From: JANQEU01 sp965601455
GTDB taxonomy: Bacteria > Bacteroidota > Bacteroidia > Cytophagales > Cyclobacteriaceae
Length of the DNA: 64,000 nt
Assembly (NCBI GenBank): GCA_965601455.1
Contig: OZ271831.1
Location: 3,286,001 to 3,350,000 of the forward strand
Direction: 5' to 3'
The notes beneath the pieces are model-generated. The model saw only the letters and a program-made list of their open reading frames with translations. It did not search any database and was not told where the DNA came from. The translations under genes and the position numbers were made by a program. This document shows positions 35,126-42,865 of this stretch, one piece after another. Each line of letters opens with the position of its first letter. Position 1 is the first letter of the stretch.

Positions 35126-35210
35126 ATGAAAACAGTTTAGATAATATTATGATGGCAAGGTCTCAAAAAGCATACCTGATATTGTTAACTTCTGATTTAC
35201 AGAGCCTTAC

Positions 35211-35789
35211 ATGAAAAAGCATATTCTGCAAGTGAACGGAATAGATACAAAAAAGTGTACGAAATGGGCACAAATGACCTCGCTAATCGTCATTTTGTTG
35301 CTTCTGTTTTCAGGAGGTTGTAAATCCATTGAGGAAAAAGCCGCGAATAGACCATCACCACTAACAAGTGATAGTCTGGTGCTTGAATCCGGAAAGATAT
35401 GGATAGAATACAGTAGCCCGGCTGTTCGAGGCAGAGAGATCTGGGGTGTGCTTGATCCATACGATAAAGTCTGGCGAATTGGAGCAAATGATGCAACGGT
35501 ATTTTATTCCGATTTTGATCTAGTTTTACCGGATTCTACCATTCTTCCAAAAGGGAAATATTCGCTCTTCGCCATACCAAGAGAAGACGAGTGGACAATC
35601 ATTTTCAATAAAGAATGGGAGCAATGGGGTGCATATAGCTACGATTCCGGATTGGATCAACTTAGGGTGGAACTTCTTCCCTACAAAACCTCAGAATTAA
35701 AAGAAAGACTAACCTTCGATATTACAGAAAGTCAGTTGGACTTTCATTGGGAATACGTCCGATTTGATCTGCCGTTTGAGATTCGTTAA
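35211..35789 (+). CDS. DUF2911-family lipoprotein
   Basis: A 192-residue protein of the Bacteroidota DUF2911 family, recognised by EYSSPAVRGREIWG, PYDKVWRIGANDATVFYSDFDL and LPKGKYSLFAIPREDEWTIIFNKEWEQWGAYSY. A hydrophobic stretch ends in a lipobox (SGGC), predicting a lipid-anchored periplasmic or surface protein. The frame opens at 35211 with 21 residues before a second Met at 35274; the first start supplies positive charges before the hydrophobic core, so I keep it, but the second is possible. Function unknown; the fold is thought to be a beta sandwich. It converges on the DUF302 gene with a 4-base stop overlap (TTAA). Confidence 0.85.
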   Translation: MKKHILQVNGIDTKKCTKWAQMTSLIVILLLLFSGGCKSIEEKAANRPSPLTSDSLVLESGKIWIEYSSPAVRGREIWGVLDPYDKVWRIGANDATVFYSDFDLVLPDSTILPKGKYSLFAIPREDEWTIIFNKEWEQWGAYSYDSGLDQLRVELLPYKTSELKERLTFDITESQLDFHWEYVRFDLPFEIR

Positions 35790-36232
35790 AGCTCACGCTT
35801 GGTATCGTTTATGATCTTCACAAAAAGGCGTGACATACGTAGTAGAGTCTCGTCGCAATCTCCGATCATGAATCGTCGTTTAAGTAGGTTCGGATCCATG
35901 TATCCCATGTAAGTATCCCCTTCTTCTTTCCAGACCATAATTCTCAATGGCATATCTAGGGCGGCTGTTTGTTCACAAAGAATCAATTGAGTGGTCAATT
36001 TCGGATCCTCAAAAAAAATCACTTCAGTAGAGTCAATATTGACTCCAACATTTTTCGCAATTGTCTCATGTACCACTGTTTCGAAACGAATCAAATCCAT
36101 TCGATCAACGACCTCTTCAATTTTGCTGACTGTGATTTCCAGTGATGCGGAGGACTGAAAAATCGTTAGGTTTTGAGCATTAACATCTATAGCGAATACA
36201 AATACGGTAGAAATCAAAATAAATATCTTCAT
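35786..36232 (-). CDS. DUF302-family exported protein
   Basis: About 148 residues with a Sec signal (MKIFILISTVFVFAIDVNAQ). The mature part matches DUF302: ETVVHETIAKNVGVNIDSTEVIFFEDPKLTTQLI, ALDMPLRIMVWKEEGDTYMGYMDPNLLKRRF. These small alpha-beta proteins occur with redox or metal stress genes, but their chemistry is unknown. I chose the ATG at 36232, since it starts the signal peptide; an upstream Met at 36247 would add five residues. It is monocistronic on the minus strand and diverges from the HAMP-PP2C gene. Confidence 0.82.
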   Translation of the reverse strand: MKIFILISTVFVFAIDVNAQNLTIFQSSASLEITVSKIEEVVDRMDLIRFETVVHETIAKNVGVNIDSTEVIFFEDPKLTTQLILCEQTAALDMPLRIMVWKEEGDTYMGYMDPNLLKRRFMIGDCDETLLRMSRLFVKIINDTKREL

Positions 36233-36320
36233 GCTATTTTGCCGCATTATTGTCCCTTAGTTAGCAAACTAAAGGTATACTTTTTGAACACCAATTATTA
36301 AGTGAGTAACAGATAAATTG

Positions 36321-36328
36321 TAGTTTTG
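36321..36328 (+). promoter_or_regulatory. -7 promoter element for the HAMP-PP2C phosphatase gene
   Basis: TAGTTTTG matches TAnnTTTG exactly and lies 17 bases before the ATG at 36346. No -33 TTTG is found at normal spacing. Confidence 0.45.
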
Positions 36329-36345
36329 AGGAAAACACGGAGTAC

Positions 36346-37566
36346 ATGAAAATATCGGTTAAGCTTACATTGCTTTCTACCATCCTACTGGTGGTAAGCT
36401 CATCCGCTCTTGTATTTTTTTCCAATTACTCATTCAAAAGGGTTCTGGATAATATGGACATCGACCAGGCTACGGTGGAAGCCACTCTTAGTCACTTTCA
36501 GTCTGGAATGTTCCTACTTGTCAGTATCGTTCTAATTGGATCAATTATCCTGGCACTAATAATTGCTAATGCTTTCGTGAAACCTATTGTAAAGCTCAGT
36601 AGAGCTGCGGATGATATTGCCAAAGGGAAGAGCAACATAAACCTAGATATTGACCGTAACGATGAAGTAGGTATACTGGCGAAGCAGTTGACAATGACCT
36701 CTCAAACGCTGATGAAAAGGCTGCAAGAACAACAAGCCATGAATATCAAGCTGGAGGAACAGAAAATTGAAATTCAAAAAGTCAATCAACAGCTGACTGA
36801 TTCCATTTCTTATTCCCAAAGGATCCAGAATTCAATGTTACCCGACCCAGGAAGTCTAAAACGGGTGGTCAAGGATCTTATGGTTTTTTACAAGCCAAGA
36901 GATATTGTATCAGGCGATTTTTACTGGTTTGAACGAGTTAGACAGGGACGTAACGAATATCTGGTTATTGCCTGTGCTGATTGTACCGGTCATGGGGTAC
37001 CAGGAGCGATTATGTCCATCATGGGAAGCAACCAGCTAACTAATATCGTTTACTACCAGAATAACTTAGATCCACAGAAAATACTTGCCAGATTAGATAA
37101 GGCCATAAAACTGGAACTCTACCGAGACTCTAAGGAGGAAACGAGGAAGGATGGAATGGAAATTGGCGTTTGTGTGATCAATCTTGATGACTATGTAATG
37201 GAGTTTTCAGGTGTTGGAATACCGCTTTATTTTCTTAGAAATGGTGAACTGGAAATCATCAAATCGATTAAAGAAATGGTTGGTGACATGGATGGTGAGG
37301 AAAGAGATGTTGAAACACGTATTCACAAACGAGTAATAGAGACTAAGAAAGGTGATCGTTTCTACATGGCTTCAGATGGATTCCAGGATCAATTTGGGGG
37401 TCCAGGAGACAAAAAGTTCTTATCCAAGAACCTTAGGGCTCTATTTACAAAATTTCAGGATACTCCGTTGAAGAAACAATCAGAGGAGTTCGATAAGGTT
37501 TTTCAATCCTGGAAGGGATCTGGACTACAAACCGATGATATTCAGATTATCGGGTTTGAGCTGTGA
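36346..37566 (+). CDS. Membrane HAMP-PP2C serine/threonine phosphatase (SiaA/RsbU-like)
   Basis: A 406-residue inner-membrane protein: TM1 about 5-25, a short outer loop of about 30 residues, TM2 about 55-75, HAMP about 76-128, a coiled coil to about 160, and a SpoIIE-type PP2C domain to the end. Catalytic metal Asp are all present: D191 (SGDFYW), D212 (CADCTGHG), D344 (ASDGF) and D397-D398 (TDDIQIIG). The domain order is that of SiaA, the phosphatase that dephosphorylates SiaC in Pseudomonas. SiaB and SiaC are encoded 4 kb downstream. The outer loop is too small for a ligand domain, so the signal may come through the membrane or partners. It abuts the convergent 77-residue gene (TGATCA). Confidence 0.92.
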   Translation: MKISVKLTLLSTILLVVSSSALVFFSNYSFKRVLDNMDIDQATVEATLSHFQSGMFLLVSIVLIGSIILALIIANAFVKPIVKLSRAADDIAKGKSNINLDIDRNDEVGILAKQLTMTSQTLMKRLQEQQAMNIKLEEQKIEIQKVNQQLTDSISYSQRIQNSMLPDPGSLKRVVKDLMVFYKPRDIVSGDFYWFERVRQGRNEYLVIACADCTGHGVPGAIMSIMGSNQLTNIVYYQNNLDPQKILARLDKAIKLELYRDSKEETRKDGMEIGVCVINLDDYVMEFSGVGIPLYFLRNGELEIIKSIKEMVGDMDGEERDVETRIHKRVIETKKGDRFYMASDGFQDQFGGPGDKKFLSKNLRALFTKFQDTPLKKQSEEFDKVFQSWKGSGLQTDDIQIIGFEL

Positions 37567-37800
37567 TCAGCTGAAAATTCCCTGCTCCACAGATACCTCG
37601 TAAAGTTCATTCAGTACTTTGTTGTAGGCATTTAATAGGTCGCCGGATAACACAATTGAATCATTGGGATTTTCAAGGTCCTTTAGGTTATATCCGGCGG
37701 CACGAATGGCGTCCAGCGATTTAAGAGTTATCCTGGTCCAGCTTTGCGGACTGATATTCTCCGTACACCAATTCTTATATGTGATCGCCTTTACCTCCAT
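37567..37800 (-). CDS. 77-residue orphan protein in the signalling operon
   Basis: A soluble, mostly helical protein with no recognised family. It starts EVKAITYKNWCTENISPQSWTRI and ends in an amphipathic helix (LLNAYNKVLNELYEVSVEQGIF). Its ATG shares a base with the stop of the response-regulator gene (TAATG), so it is translated with the kinase and regulator. Tight coupling suggests a small adaptor or inhibitor for this pathway; that is inference only. The stop abuts the stop of the convergent phosphatase gene. Confidence 0.65.
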   Translation of the reverse strand: MEVKAITYKNWCTENISPQSWTRITLKSLDAIRAAGYNLKDLENPNDSIVLSGDLLNAYNKVLNELYEVSVEQGIFS

Positions 37801-39071
37801 TAAAAGTCCATTCTGAAGCCAATAATTGTTATATCATCACTGAATCCACCCTCACCTACCCAGTCTTCAATGGTGTCTTCAAGGAAAGTGCATTGTTCCT
37901 CCATTGATTTGTTCTGAACGGACTTTAATAGCTCCTCAAATTTTTCCCGCGAGAACTTTACCCCATCGGTATTGGCCTGATTGAAGAATCCATTGGTAAA
38001 CATATAAACAGTCTTGTCACCATTTATATCAATCTTGGTTGCATTTAGCGAATCAATATTTTTTTCTGGCTCTCCTTCAATTACCTCGATACCACCTTCC
38101 TCAAACACAATCATGTCCTGGTTCAGACCACTGAACTGAAGTGTCCCCTGGTTGTTGTCAATAATGGATACGCCGACCTTTAAATCGCATTGTAGTTCGT
38201 TAGAACCAGCAGCATCCAGTTCTTCCTTCAAGTATTTAATGATATCCGCTGGATGATAAATCTTTCTATCCTGGATGAGTTCAGTCAAAATTGAATCTGC
38301 AATCAGCGTTTTCAATGATCCAACGATTCCCTTACCATCGAATTCAAGGGTACAGACTGCTGTGTAATCCTCAGTTCTGAAATTTAGGCTAGTGGTCCAG
38401 ATAAACTCCTCACTAAAAAAGTATCGTGTTTTGTAAATTATAAAGTGATCATCAAAAATCCTTTCAAGGTATCTTTCGCTAGGAAGCATGGAAAGCTGTA
38501 ATTGACCTGCATAACGAATTGAATTTATTAATCTCTCATTAATTTCATTCAGCTCCTGGGTTCGTTCTGCCACTCTGCGTTCAAGCTCTACGTTGGTCTC
38601 TTCAAGGTCACTTACATGTTCTTGAGAATCTATGGCTTCCTGGTAGGTTTCCAAAGCTCTATCCAGGACAGCTTTCATTTCATCGAAATTCCAGGGTTTG
38701 GTGATGTACTTGTAGATTCCACATCGGTTGATTCCATCCTTGATGGCCTCTATGTCAGTGAATCCGGTTAATATGATCTTAATGACTTCGGGATAATCGG
38801 GTAGAATTTTTTCCAGGAATTCCGTGCCGGTCATCTCCGGCATCCTCTGATCCGTGATAATAACCTGTATTTCGTTCTCCTTTAGAATGTCTATTGCTTC
38901 AAGAGGAGATACAGCGGTAAGAACATTGAAAAAACGTCTAAAATTAGATTTAAAAACGCGTAGGTTAGTTTCTTCATCGTCTACATAAAGTACCGAGTAC
39001 TTTTTCCTAGCCTTTGCTTCCTTATTTCTTTTTCTGTCGATTATCTCTTCCATCGGTGAATCAATTCCCAA
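37800..39071 (-). CDS. Response regulator fused to a degenerate PP2C (SpoIIE-like) domain
   Basis: A 423-residue cytosolic protein. Residues about 24-140 form a receiver domain with acidic D31-D32, phospho-acceptor D74 (IITDQRMPE) and K125 (TKPW). A coiled coil (about 150-190) leads to a PP2C/SpoIIE-like domain from about 190. Compared with the intact neighbour, metal ligands are altered: the Asp of GDFYW is E222 (EEFIW), the Asp of ADCTGHG is E243 with the His as K247, and the Asp of ASDG is N360; only D412-D413 remain. It is therefore probably a phospho-controlled binding module, not a phosphatase. It lies 8 bases after the histidine kinase gene. Confidence 0.9.
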   Translation of the reverse strand: MGIDSPMEEIIDRKRNKEAKARKKYSVLYVDDEETNLRVFKSNFRRFFNVLTAVSPLEAIDILKENEIQVIITDQRMPEMTGTEFLEKILPDYPEVIKIILTGFTDIEAIKDGINRCGIYKYITKPWNFDEMKAVLDRALETYQEAIDSQEHVSDLEETNVELERRVAERTQELNEINERLINSIRYAGQLQLSMLPSERYLERIFDDHFIIYKTRYFFSEEFIWTTSLNFRTEDYTAVCTLEFDGKGIVGSLKTLIADSILTELIQDRKIYHPADIIKYLKEELDAAGSNELQCDLKVGVSIIDNNQGTLQFSGLNQDMIVFEEGGIEVIEGEPEKNIDSLNATKIDINGDKTVYMFTNGFFNQANTDGVKFSREKFEELLKSVQNKSMEEQCTFLEDTIEDWVGEGGFSDDITIIGFRMDF

Positions 39072-39079
39072 TTACCTCA

Positions 39080-40978
39080 TTATTCCTTATCCTCGGTAAC
39101 TTCCTCTTTCTTTGATTTGGCCTCTTCCTGAATTTTCTTCGGCAAAGTAATTACGAATTCTGTTCCTTTTCCCATCTCCGATTGAAGATCAATCTTGCCA
39201 TTGTGTTTCTCAATAATGCCAAAGGTTATAGACATTCCTAGTCCTGTACCTACACCAACAGCTTTCGTGGTAAAGAAAGGCTCCCAAATTCGATCCTTAA
39301 TCTCATCGGGAATACCTGATCCATTGTCTTTTAAGCGAATCACAACCTGATCTTTTTCTTCTTCTGTATAAATGGTGATTTCACCATCTTTCCGATCCTC
39401 TGGAATCGCCTGAATAGAGTTGTTTAGGATGTTCATGAATACCTGGTTAAGCTGACCAGGATAGCATTCAATGTCACCCATCTTTTCATCGTAGAACTTC
39501 GATATTTTAATCCTATTCTTCGTCTTATTTTTCAGTAGTGTAAGTGTAGCATCAATATTTTCATTGATATTGGCTGGCTTAGCCTCTTCCTCATCCAATC
39601 TGGAAAATACTCGTAGACCCTTAACGATTTCAATGGTCCGGGTTACTCCATAGTTAATGTCCTTGATGAGATCATCCAATTCATCCATAAGCTCATCAAA
39701 CTCATGCTCATCCTTAAGATCTATAATCTCCTCTTTCAATTCCTCCGGATCTTCACCCTCTTCTAATCCTGTATAAGTATCCAGAATCTCCTTCATTGAC
39801 TCAATTGACATCTTGAGCGAATTCATTCCACTGGAAATGAAGTTGATCGGATTATTGATCTCATGGGCAATACCTGCTGTAAGCTGCCCAAGGGAGGCCA
39901 TCTTTTCAGAATGGACCAATTGAGACTGCGCACTTTTGAGGTGCTCCATAGCGTCATGTAAATCCGCCTTACTGCTCTGCTCTTCTTTAAGCAGTTCTTT
40001 GAGTCTTTTCTCTGCAAGGAATAATTTCTCGTTATCCTCTAGCTGAGAATCAGCTAATTCCCTAACCTCTTCCTCGGAATCCTGCAATTTTTGATAGGCT
40101 ACTTTTAATTCTTCCTGAGCCTTCAGCAACTGTTCGTTGATACTTATTTGTTCCTCAGTACTCTTTAACAGCTTGGTTTCCGAATCTTGTAGCTTGCTGT
40201 TTTTTGCCTGAAGTTCCTTTCTAGATATGATCAATTGTTTGTTGATCTGCTTCTGCTTAACGTAGGACAGCTTAAGTTGCTGTTCTGATTTCTTCACCCT
40301 GACGAAGGCCTTATTCGCCGACAAATAGTTTTGACCGGCAAGATTAACCATTGGCCTAAAAATGAACAAACCCTGAATAATCAATAAGCCAAGGAATATT
40401 CCACCGACAATTTTTTCAACAAGGGAAAATCCAGATCGGTTTATCATAGATTGATCCAGGTGATATTCAGTAATGTTAGCAGAAGCCAGATTGTATTTTC
40501 TTACCGTATTCAGCAGGGTCTCGATGGAAGCTCTCATCGATAAGTAATTCACATCGGCTTCATCCGTTGTATACTCTACACCAAGAAGATTATTGGCGTT
40601 GATATTCATCTCATTGTAGAAGAACTCCAGATCCTCCAGTAATTTTGTGTATTCGGCTGTAACCGTAGGAGTAATGTTCAGTTCCTGGTTTCCGGCTTTG
40701 AAAGCTAGATGAACTTTTTCCCAACGTTCCACTACCCTGGCGAGCTCCGCCTGGAAAATAAGAAAACCTCGTTCGTTTGGCGCGTATCCCATACCGACAG
40801 CGGCTTTGGTAATCTGCTGGCCGTAAGCCTCCTGACGAGCTGAATACATTACCAGATTTGGATCCTGGTTTGCGCTTTCAAATAAGTCCTTCTGAATGAA
40901 GAATATGTAGTAGACAGCTGCCCCCGCGATAATCAGTGAAGTGATCGCGTAAGCAATAGCATAAAAGTCTTTTTTCAT
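39080..40978 (-). CDS. Membrane sensor histidine kinase with long coiled coil
   Basis: A 632-residue kinase. TM1 is about 8-28, a periplasmic helical sensor of about 160 residues follows, and TM2 is about 187-207. A coiled coil of about 130 residues (225-355) precedes the HisKA domain with H372 (AGIAHEINNP). The HATPase domain has the N box (NILNNSIQAI), DNGSGIP and GVGTGLGMS. There is no HAMP and no receiver; the regulator is the next gene. The helical sensor resembles four-helix chemoreceptor-type domains; its ligand is unknown. A perfect TAGCTTTG -7 element is 29 bases upstream. With the downstream regulator and orphan it forms a three-gene operon. Confidence 0.93.
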   Translation of the reverse strand: MKKDFYAIAYAITSLIIAGAAVYYIFFIQKDLFESANQDPNLVMYSARQEAYGQQITKAAVGMGYAPNERGFLIFQAELARVVERWEKVHLAFKAGNQELNITPTVTAEYTKLLEDLEFFYNEMNINANNLLGVEYTTDEADVNYLSMRASIETLLNTVRKYNLASANITEYHLDQSMINRSGFSLVEKIVGGIFLGLLIIQGLFIFRPMVNLAGQNYLSANKAFVRVKKSEQQLKLSYVKQKQINKQLIISRKELQAKNSKLQDSETKLLKSTEEQISINEQLLKAQEELKVAYQKLQDSEEEVRELADSQLEDNEKLFLAEKRLKELLKEEQSSKADLHDAMEHLKSAQSQLVHSEKMASLGQLTAGIAHEINNPINFISSGMNSLKMSIESMKEILDTYTGLEEGEDPEELKEEIIDLKDEHEFDELMDELDDLIKDINYGVTRTIEIVKGLRVFSRLDEEEAKPANINENIDATLTLLKNKTKNRIKISKFYDEKMGDIECYPGQLNQVFMNILNNSIQAIPEDRKDGEITIYTEEEKDQVVIRLKDNGSGIPDEIKDRIWEPFFTTKAVGVGTGLGMSITFGIIEKHNGKIDLQSEMGKGTEFVITLPKKIQEEAKSKKEEVTEDKE

Positions 40979-41006
40979 ACTCTGGTATATTAATGCAAGT
41001 GATCCT

Positions 41007-41014
41007 CAAAGCTA
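41007..41014 (-). promoter_or_regulatory. -7 promoter element for the histidine kinase operon
   Basis: Minus-strand TAGCTTTG, an exact TAnnTTTG, 29 bases before the ATG at 40978. It overlaps the palindrome GCTAATTAGC. No clear -33 box. Confidence 0.45.
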
Positions 41015-41022
41015 ATTAGCTG

Positions 41023-41063
41023 ATTAATACTTTATTATTAATTTATAATACACAAGTATTAAT
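41023..41063. repeat. Inverted repeat, possible operator
   Basis: ATTAATACTT at 41023-41032 and its exact reverse complement AAGTATTAAT at 41054-41063, with a 21-base spacer. It lies just upstream of the kinase -7 element. AT-rich, so chance is possible. Confidence 0.45.
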
Positions 41064-41152
41064 CGGTACTGTTTGGGAATAAAAATGGAGTGAACATGTT
41101 TGAACCGATAAATTTCCGACTCATTTCAATCTAATCCTGTTCATACCAATCG

Positions 41153-41185
41153 TTTCCCTCAATCCTATTTGATATATTACTTTTG
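41153..41185 (+). promoter_or_regulatory. Putative promoter for the siaB-siaC operon
   Basis: Exact -7 element TACTTTTG (41178-41185) with a one-mismatch -33 box TTTC (41153-41156) at 21-base spacing. It would give a leader of about 110 bases before siaB. Confidence 0.4.
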
Positions 41186-41302
41186 CCTTAGGATAAAGTT
41201 TTACTTTAAGTCAAATATAGTTTACTATTAAAAGGTAATTACTTAGTGAATTCCATTTATTTGCGGATACTTCAGTAATTTTCGAAAAATAAAACAGCCT
41301 GG

Positions 41303-41863
41303 ATGGATTACCTACGAAGTTATAAAAACATTTACGACCAAAACATCATCCTGATGTACAAGGGGGAGTTAACCTTTGATCTGGTGACCTCCATGATCGC
41401 CACCTTGGAAGAGAGACTGGAAGAACTGGAAGAAAACAGAAAGGTGAAGAAGAAGTTTTACAATGTGGCTACCGAATGTATTCAAAACCTGTACTATCAC
41501 CTGGATGAAGTAAATGCTGACGAGATAAAAATAAGTACGTATGATGCTAACTCTGCCCTGGTTTTGATCGCAGCGAGAAAGCGGTTCTACAGTTTACAAA
41601 CTGGTAACTATTTACCAACGGATAAAGTGGAGTCCATCCAAAGAAGACTTGACGAAATCAATGAAGTAGCCCCTGAGGAATTGCGTGGACTTTATAAGCA
41701 AGTTCTTGCCGAACAGGAATTCAGTGACAAGGGCACCGGAGGTTTGGGTTTCATTGATATTGCCAGGAAAACCGGCGGGCAAAAACTTAGATACAAATTT
41801 CAGGAGGTAAACCAAGAAGTATCTTATTTTACACTCCAAATCAGATTACCGAGAGAATTTTAA
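41303..41863 (+). CDS. siaB: SiaB-family protein kinase
   Basis: A 186-residue cytosolic protein of the SiaB family, whose Pseudomonas member phosphorylates SiaC. It has a GHKL-like fold: an N-box-like helix NVATECIQNLYYHLDE (about 54-69) and a Gly-rich lid DKGTGGLGFIDIARKTG (142-158). SiaC follows 25 bases downstream, as in the known Sia system. No SiaD-like GGDEF gene is present. The family call rests on motif layout and the neighbour; kinase activity is by analogy. Confidence 0.88.
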   Translation: MDYLRSYKNIYDQNIILMYKGELTFDLVTSMIATLEERLEELEENRKVKKKFYNVATECIQNLYYHLDEVNADEIKISTYDANSALVLIAARKRFYSLQTGNYLPTDKVESIQRRLDEINEVAPEELRGLYKQVLAEQEFSDKGTGGLGFIDIARKTGGQKLRYKFQEVNQEVSYFTLQIRLPREF

Positions 41864-41888
41864 ATAACTAATCGACCGTCATAAATTA

Positions 41889-42269
41889 ATGGAACGAATA
41901 TTCCAAGAACCATCACGAGTTACACCGTTAATGAATTTTGATCCGGAGGAAGGAATTCTGGAATTGAAAGGTCGATCCAGTCCTGAAAATGCTATTCAGT
42001 ATTATCAGGGGTTATTGACAAACCTGGAGGAATTTGCCGATTCGGACAACGATATCTTCGTAGCTAACTTTGCATTTGAGTATTTTAATACGAGTTCATC
42101 TAAGTGCTTATTCGATGTATTTAAACGCTTAAATCGAATGCAAGACAACGGCATACAAGTCACTATTAATTGGTTTTACGAAGAAGATGATGAGGACATG
42201 ATGGAAGCCGGTGAAGATTATAGTGATCTTTTAGATCTGGATTTCAATTTTATTGAAATTGAAGATTAA
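41889..42269 (+). CDS. siaC: SiaC-family regulatory phosphoprotein (DUF1987)
   Basis: A 126-residue protein matching SiaC: TPLMNFDPEEGILELKGRSSPENAIQYY at the start and FAFEYFNTSSSKCLFDVFKRL in the middle. The Thr in FNTSSSK is residue 68, the same number as the phosphorylated Thr of Pseudomonas SiaC, so the switch residue is kept. In Pseudomonas unphosphorylated SiaC activates the diguanylate cyclase SiaD; no cyclase is near here, so its target must differ or be encoded elsewhere. Acidic C-terminus. It sits between siaB and a coiled-coil membrane gene 8 bases downstream. Confidence 0.92.
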   Translation: MERIFQEPSRVTPLMNFDPEEGILELKGRSSPENAIQYYQGLLTNLEEFADSDNDIFVANFAFEYFNTSSSKCLFDVFKRLNRMQDNGIQVTINWFYEEDDEDMMEAGEDYSDLLDLDFNFIEIED

Positions 42270-42277
42270 CAATTTGG

Positions 42278-42826
42278 ATGGATAAGCCCCGCGAGTTATA
42301 CTACGAAGAGTTAAGCAACCTCCATCAATTTCGTGAGAAGATAGATACTCATGCTATCTATAAAAAGGACCTGGAATCCTTCTCGGAACAATATGAAGAA
42401 CTTGTCGCCCAGGCTAAGGTAATCACCCGTGTGAGCGATAGACTTCAGAAGAAATTGGACAATGCCAATGTCCAGATCCGCGCTCAAAATGTGGAGATTC
42501 AGGACAAAAACACCCAGCTGGAAGATACCATTCAGCAATTGGCCAAAGCGCGTGTCGGACGAAGAGCATCGACCATAATGCTAACAGTAGCCCTACTCCT
42601 ATTTGTTCTGGAGCAGTTTATACTGCAACCGATTATCGATGAATTTGTCGGCAGGTACCTACCTCAGCAGTTCATCTTTCTAGGTTCATTAATCGTTCTT
42701 TTGATTCTATTTTTTGGAGTTAAATTTCTTGAGGGTAGATTAGAAGACTATTTTATGACCCAAGAGAAAAAGAAGATTTTAAGCCAGGAGAAACAGAAAG
42801 AAGCTGAAGAGAAAGCTGCTTTTTAA
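42278..42826 (+). CDS. Coiled-coil protein with two membrane helices, third gene of the siaB operon
   Basis: A 182-residue protein: a soluble N-terminal region with a long coiled coil (about 30-92, ending AQNVEIQDKNTQLEDTIQQLAK), a membrane helix at about 98-118, a short outer loop, a second helix at about 131-150, and a charged cytosolic tail. Both ends therefore face the cytosol. It has no catalytic domain. The coiled coil resembles those linking the receiver, HAMP and kinase parts of the neighbouring proteins. It starts 8 bases after siaC and is the natural candidate for a membrane target or scaffold of SiaC; this is inference. Confidence 0.8.
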   Translation: MDKPRELYYEELSNLHQFREKIDTHAIYKKDLESFSEQYEELVAQAKVITRVSDRLQKKLDNANVQIRAQNVEIQDKNTQLEDTIQQLAKARVGRRASTIMLTVALLLFVLEQFILQPIIDEFVGRYLPQQFIFLGSLIVLLILFFGVKFLEGRLEDYFMTQEKKKILSQEKQKEAEEKAAF

Positions 42827-42865
42827 GGTTCTCGGGTGTTTTCAACCTAGACTAACTTAAGAAAG

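Larger units (their letters stand above)
40979..41302. promoter_or_regulatory. Divergent control region between the kinase and siaB operons
   Basis: A 324-base AT-rich gap without coding potential that I can see. It holds a minus-strand -7 element (41007-41014), the palindrome GCTAATTAGC (41011-41020), an inverted repeat (41023-41063), a minus-strand TATATTTG (41212-41219) and a plus-strand TACTTTTG (41178-41185). It presumably drives both arms of the signalling island. Confidence 0.5.
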
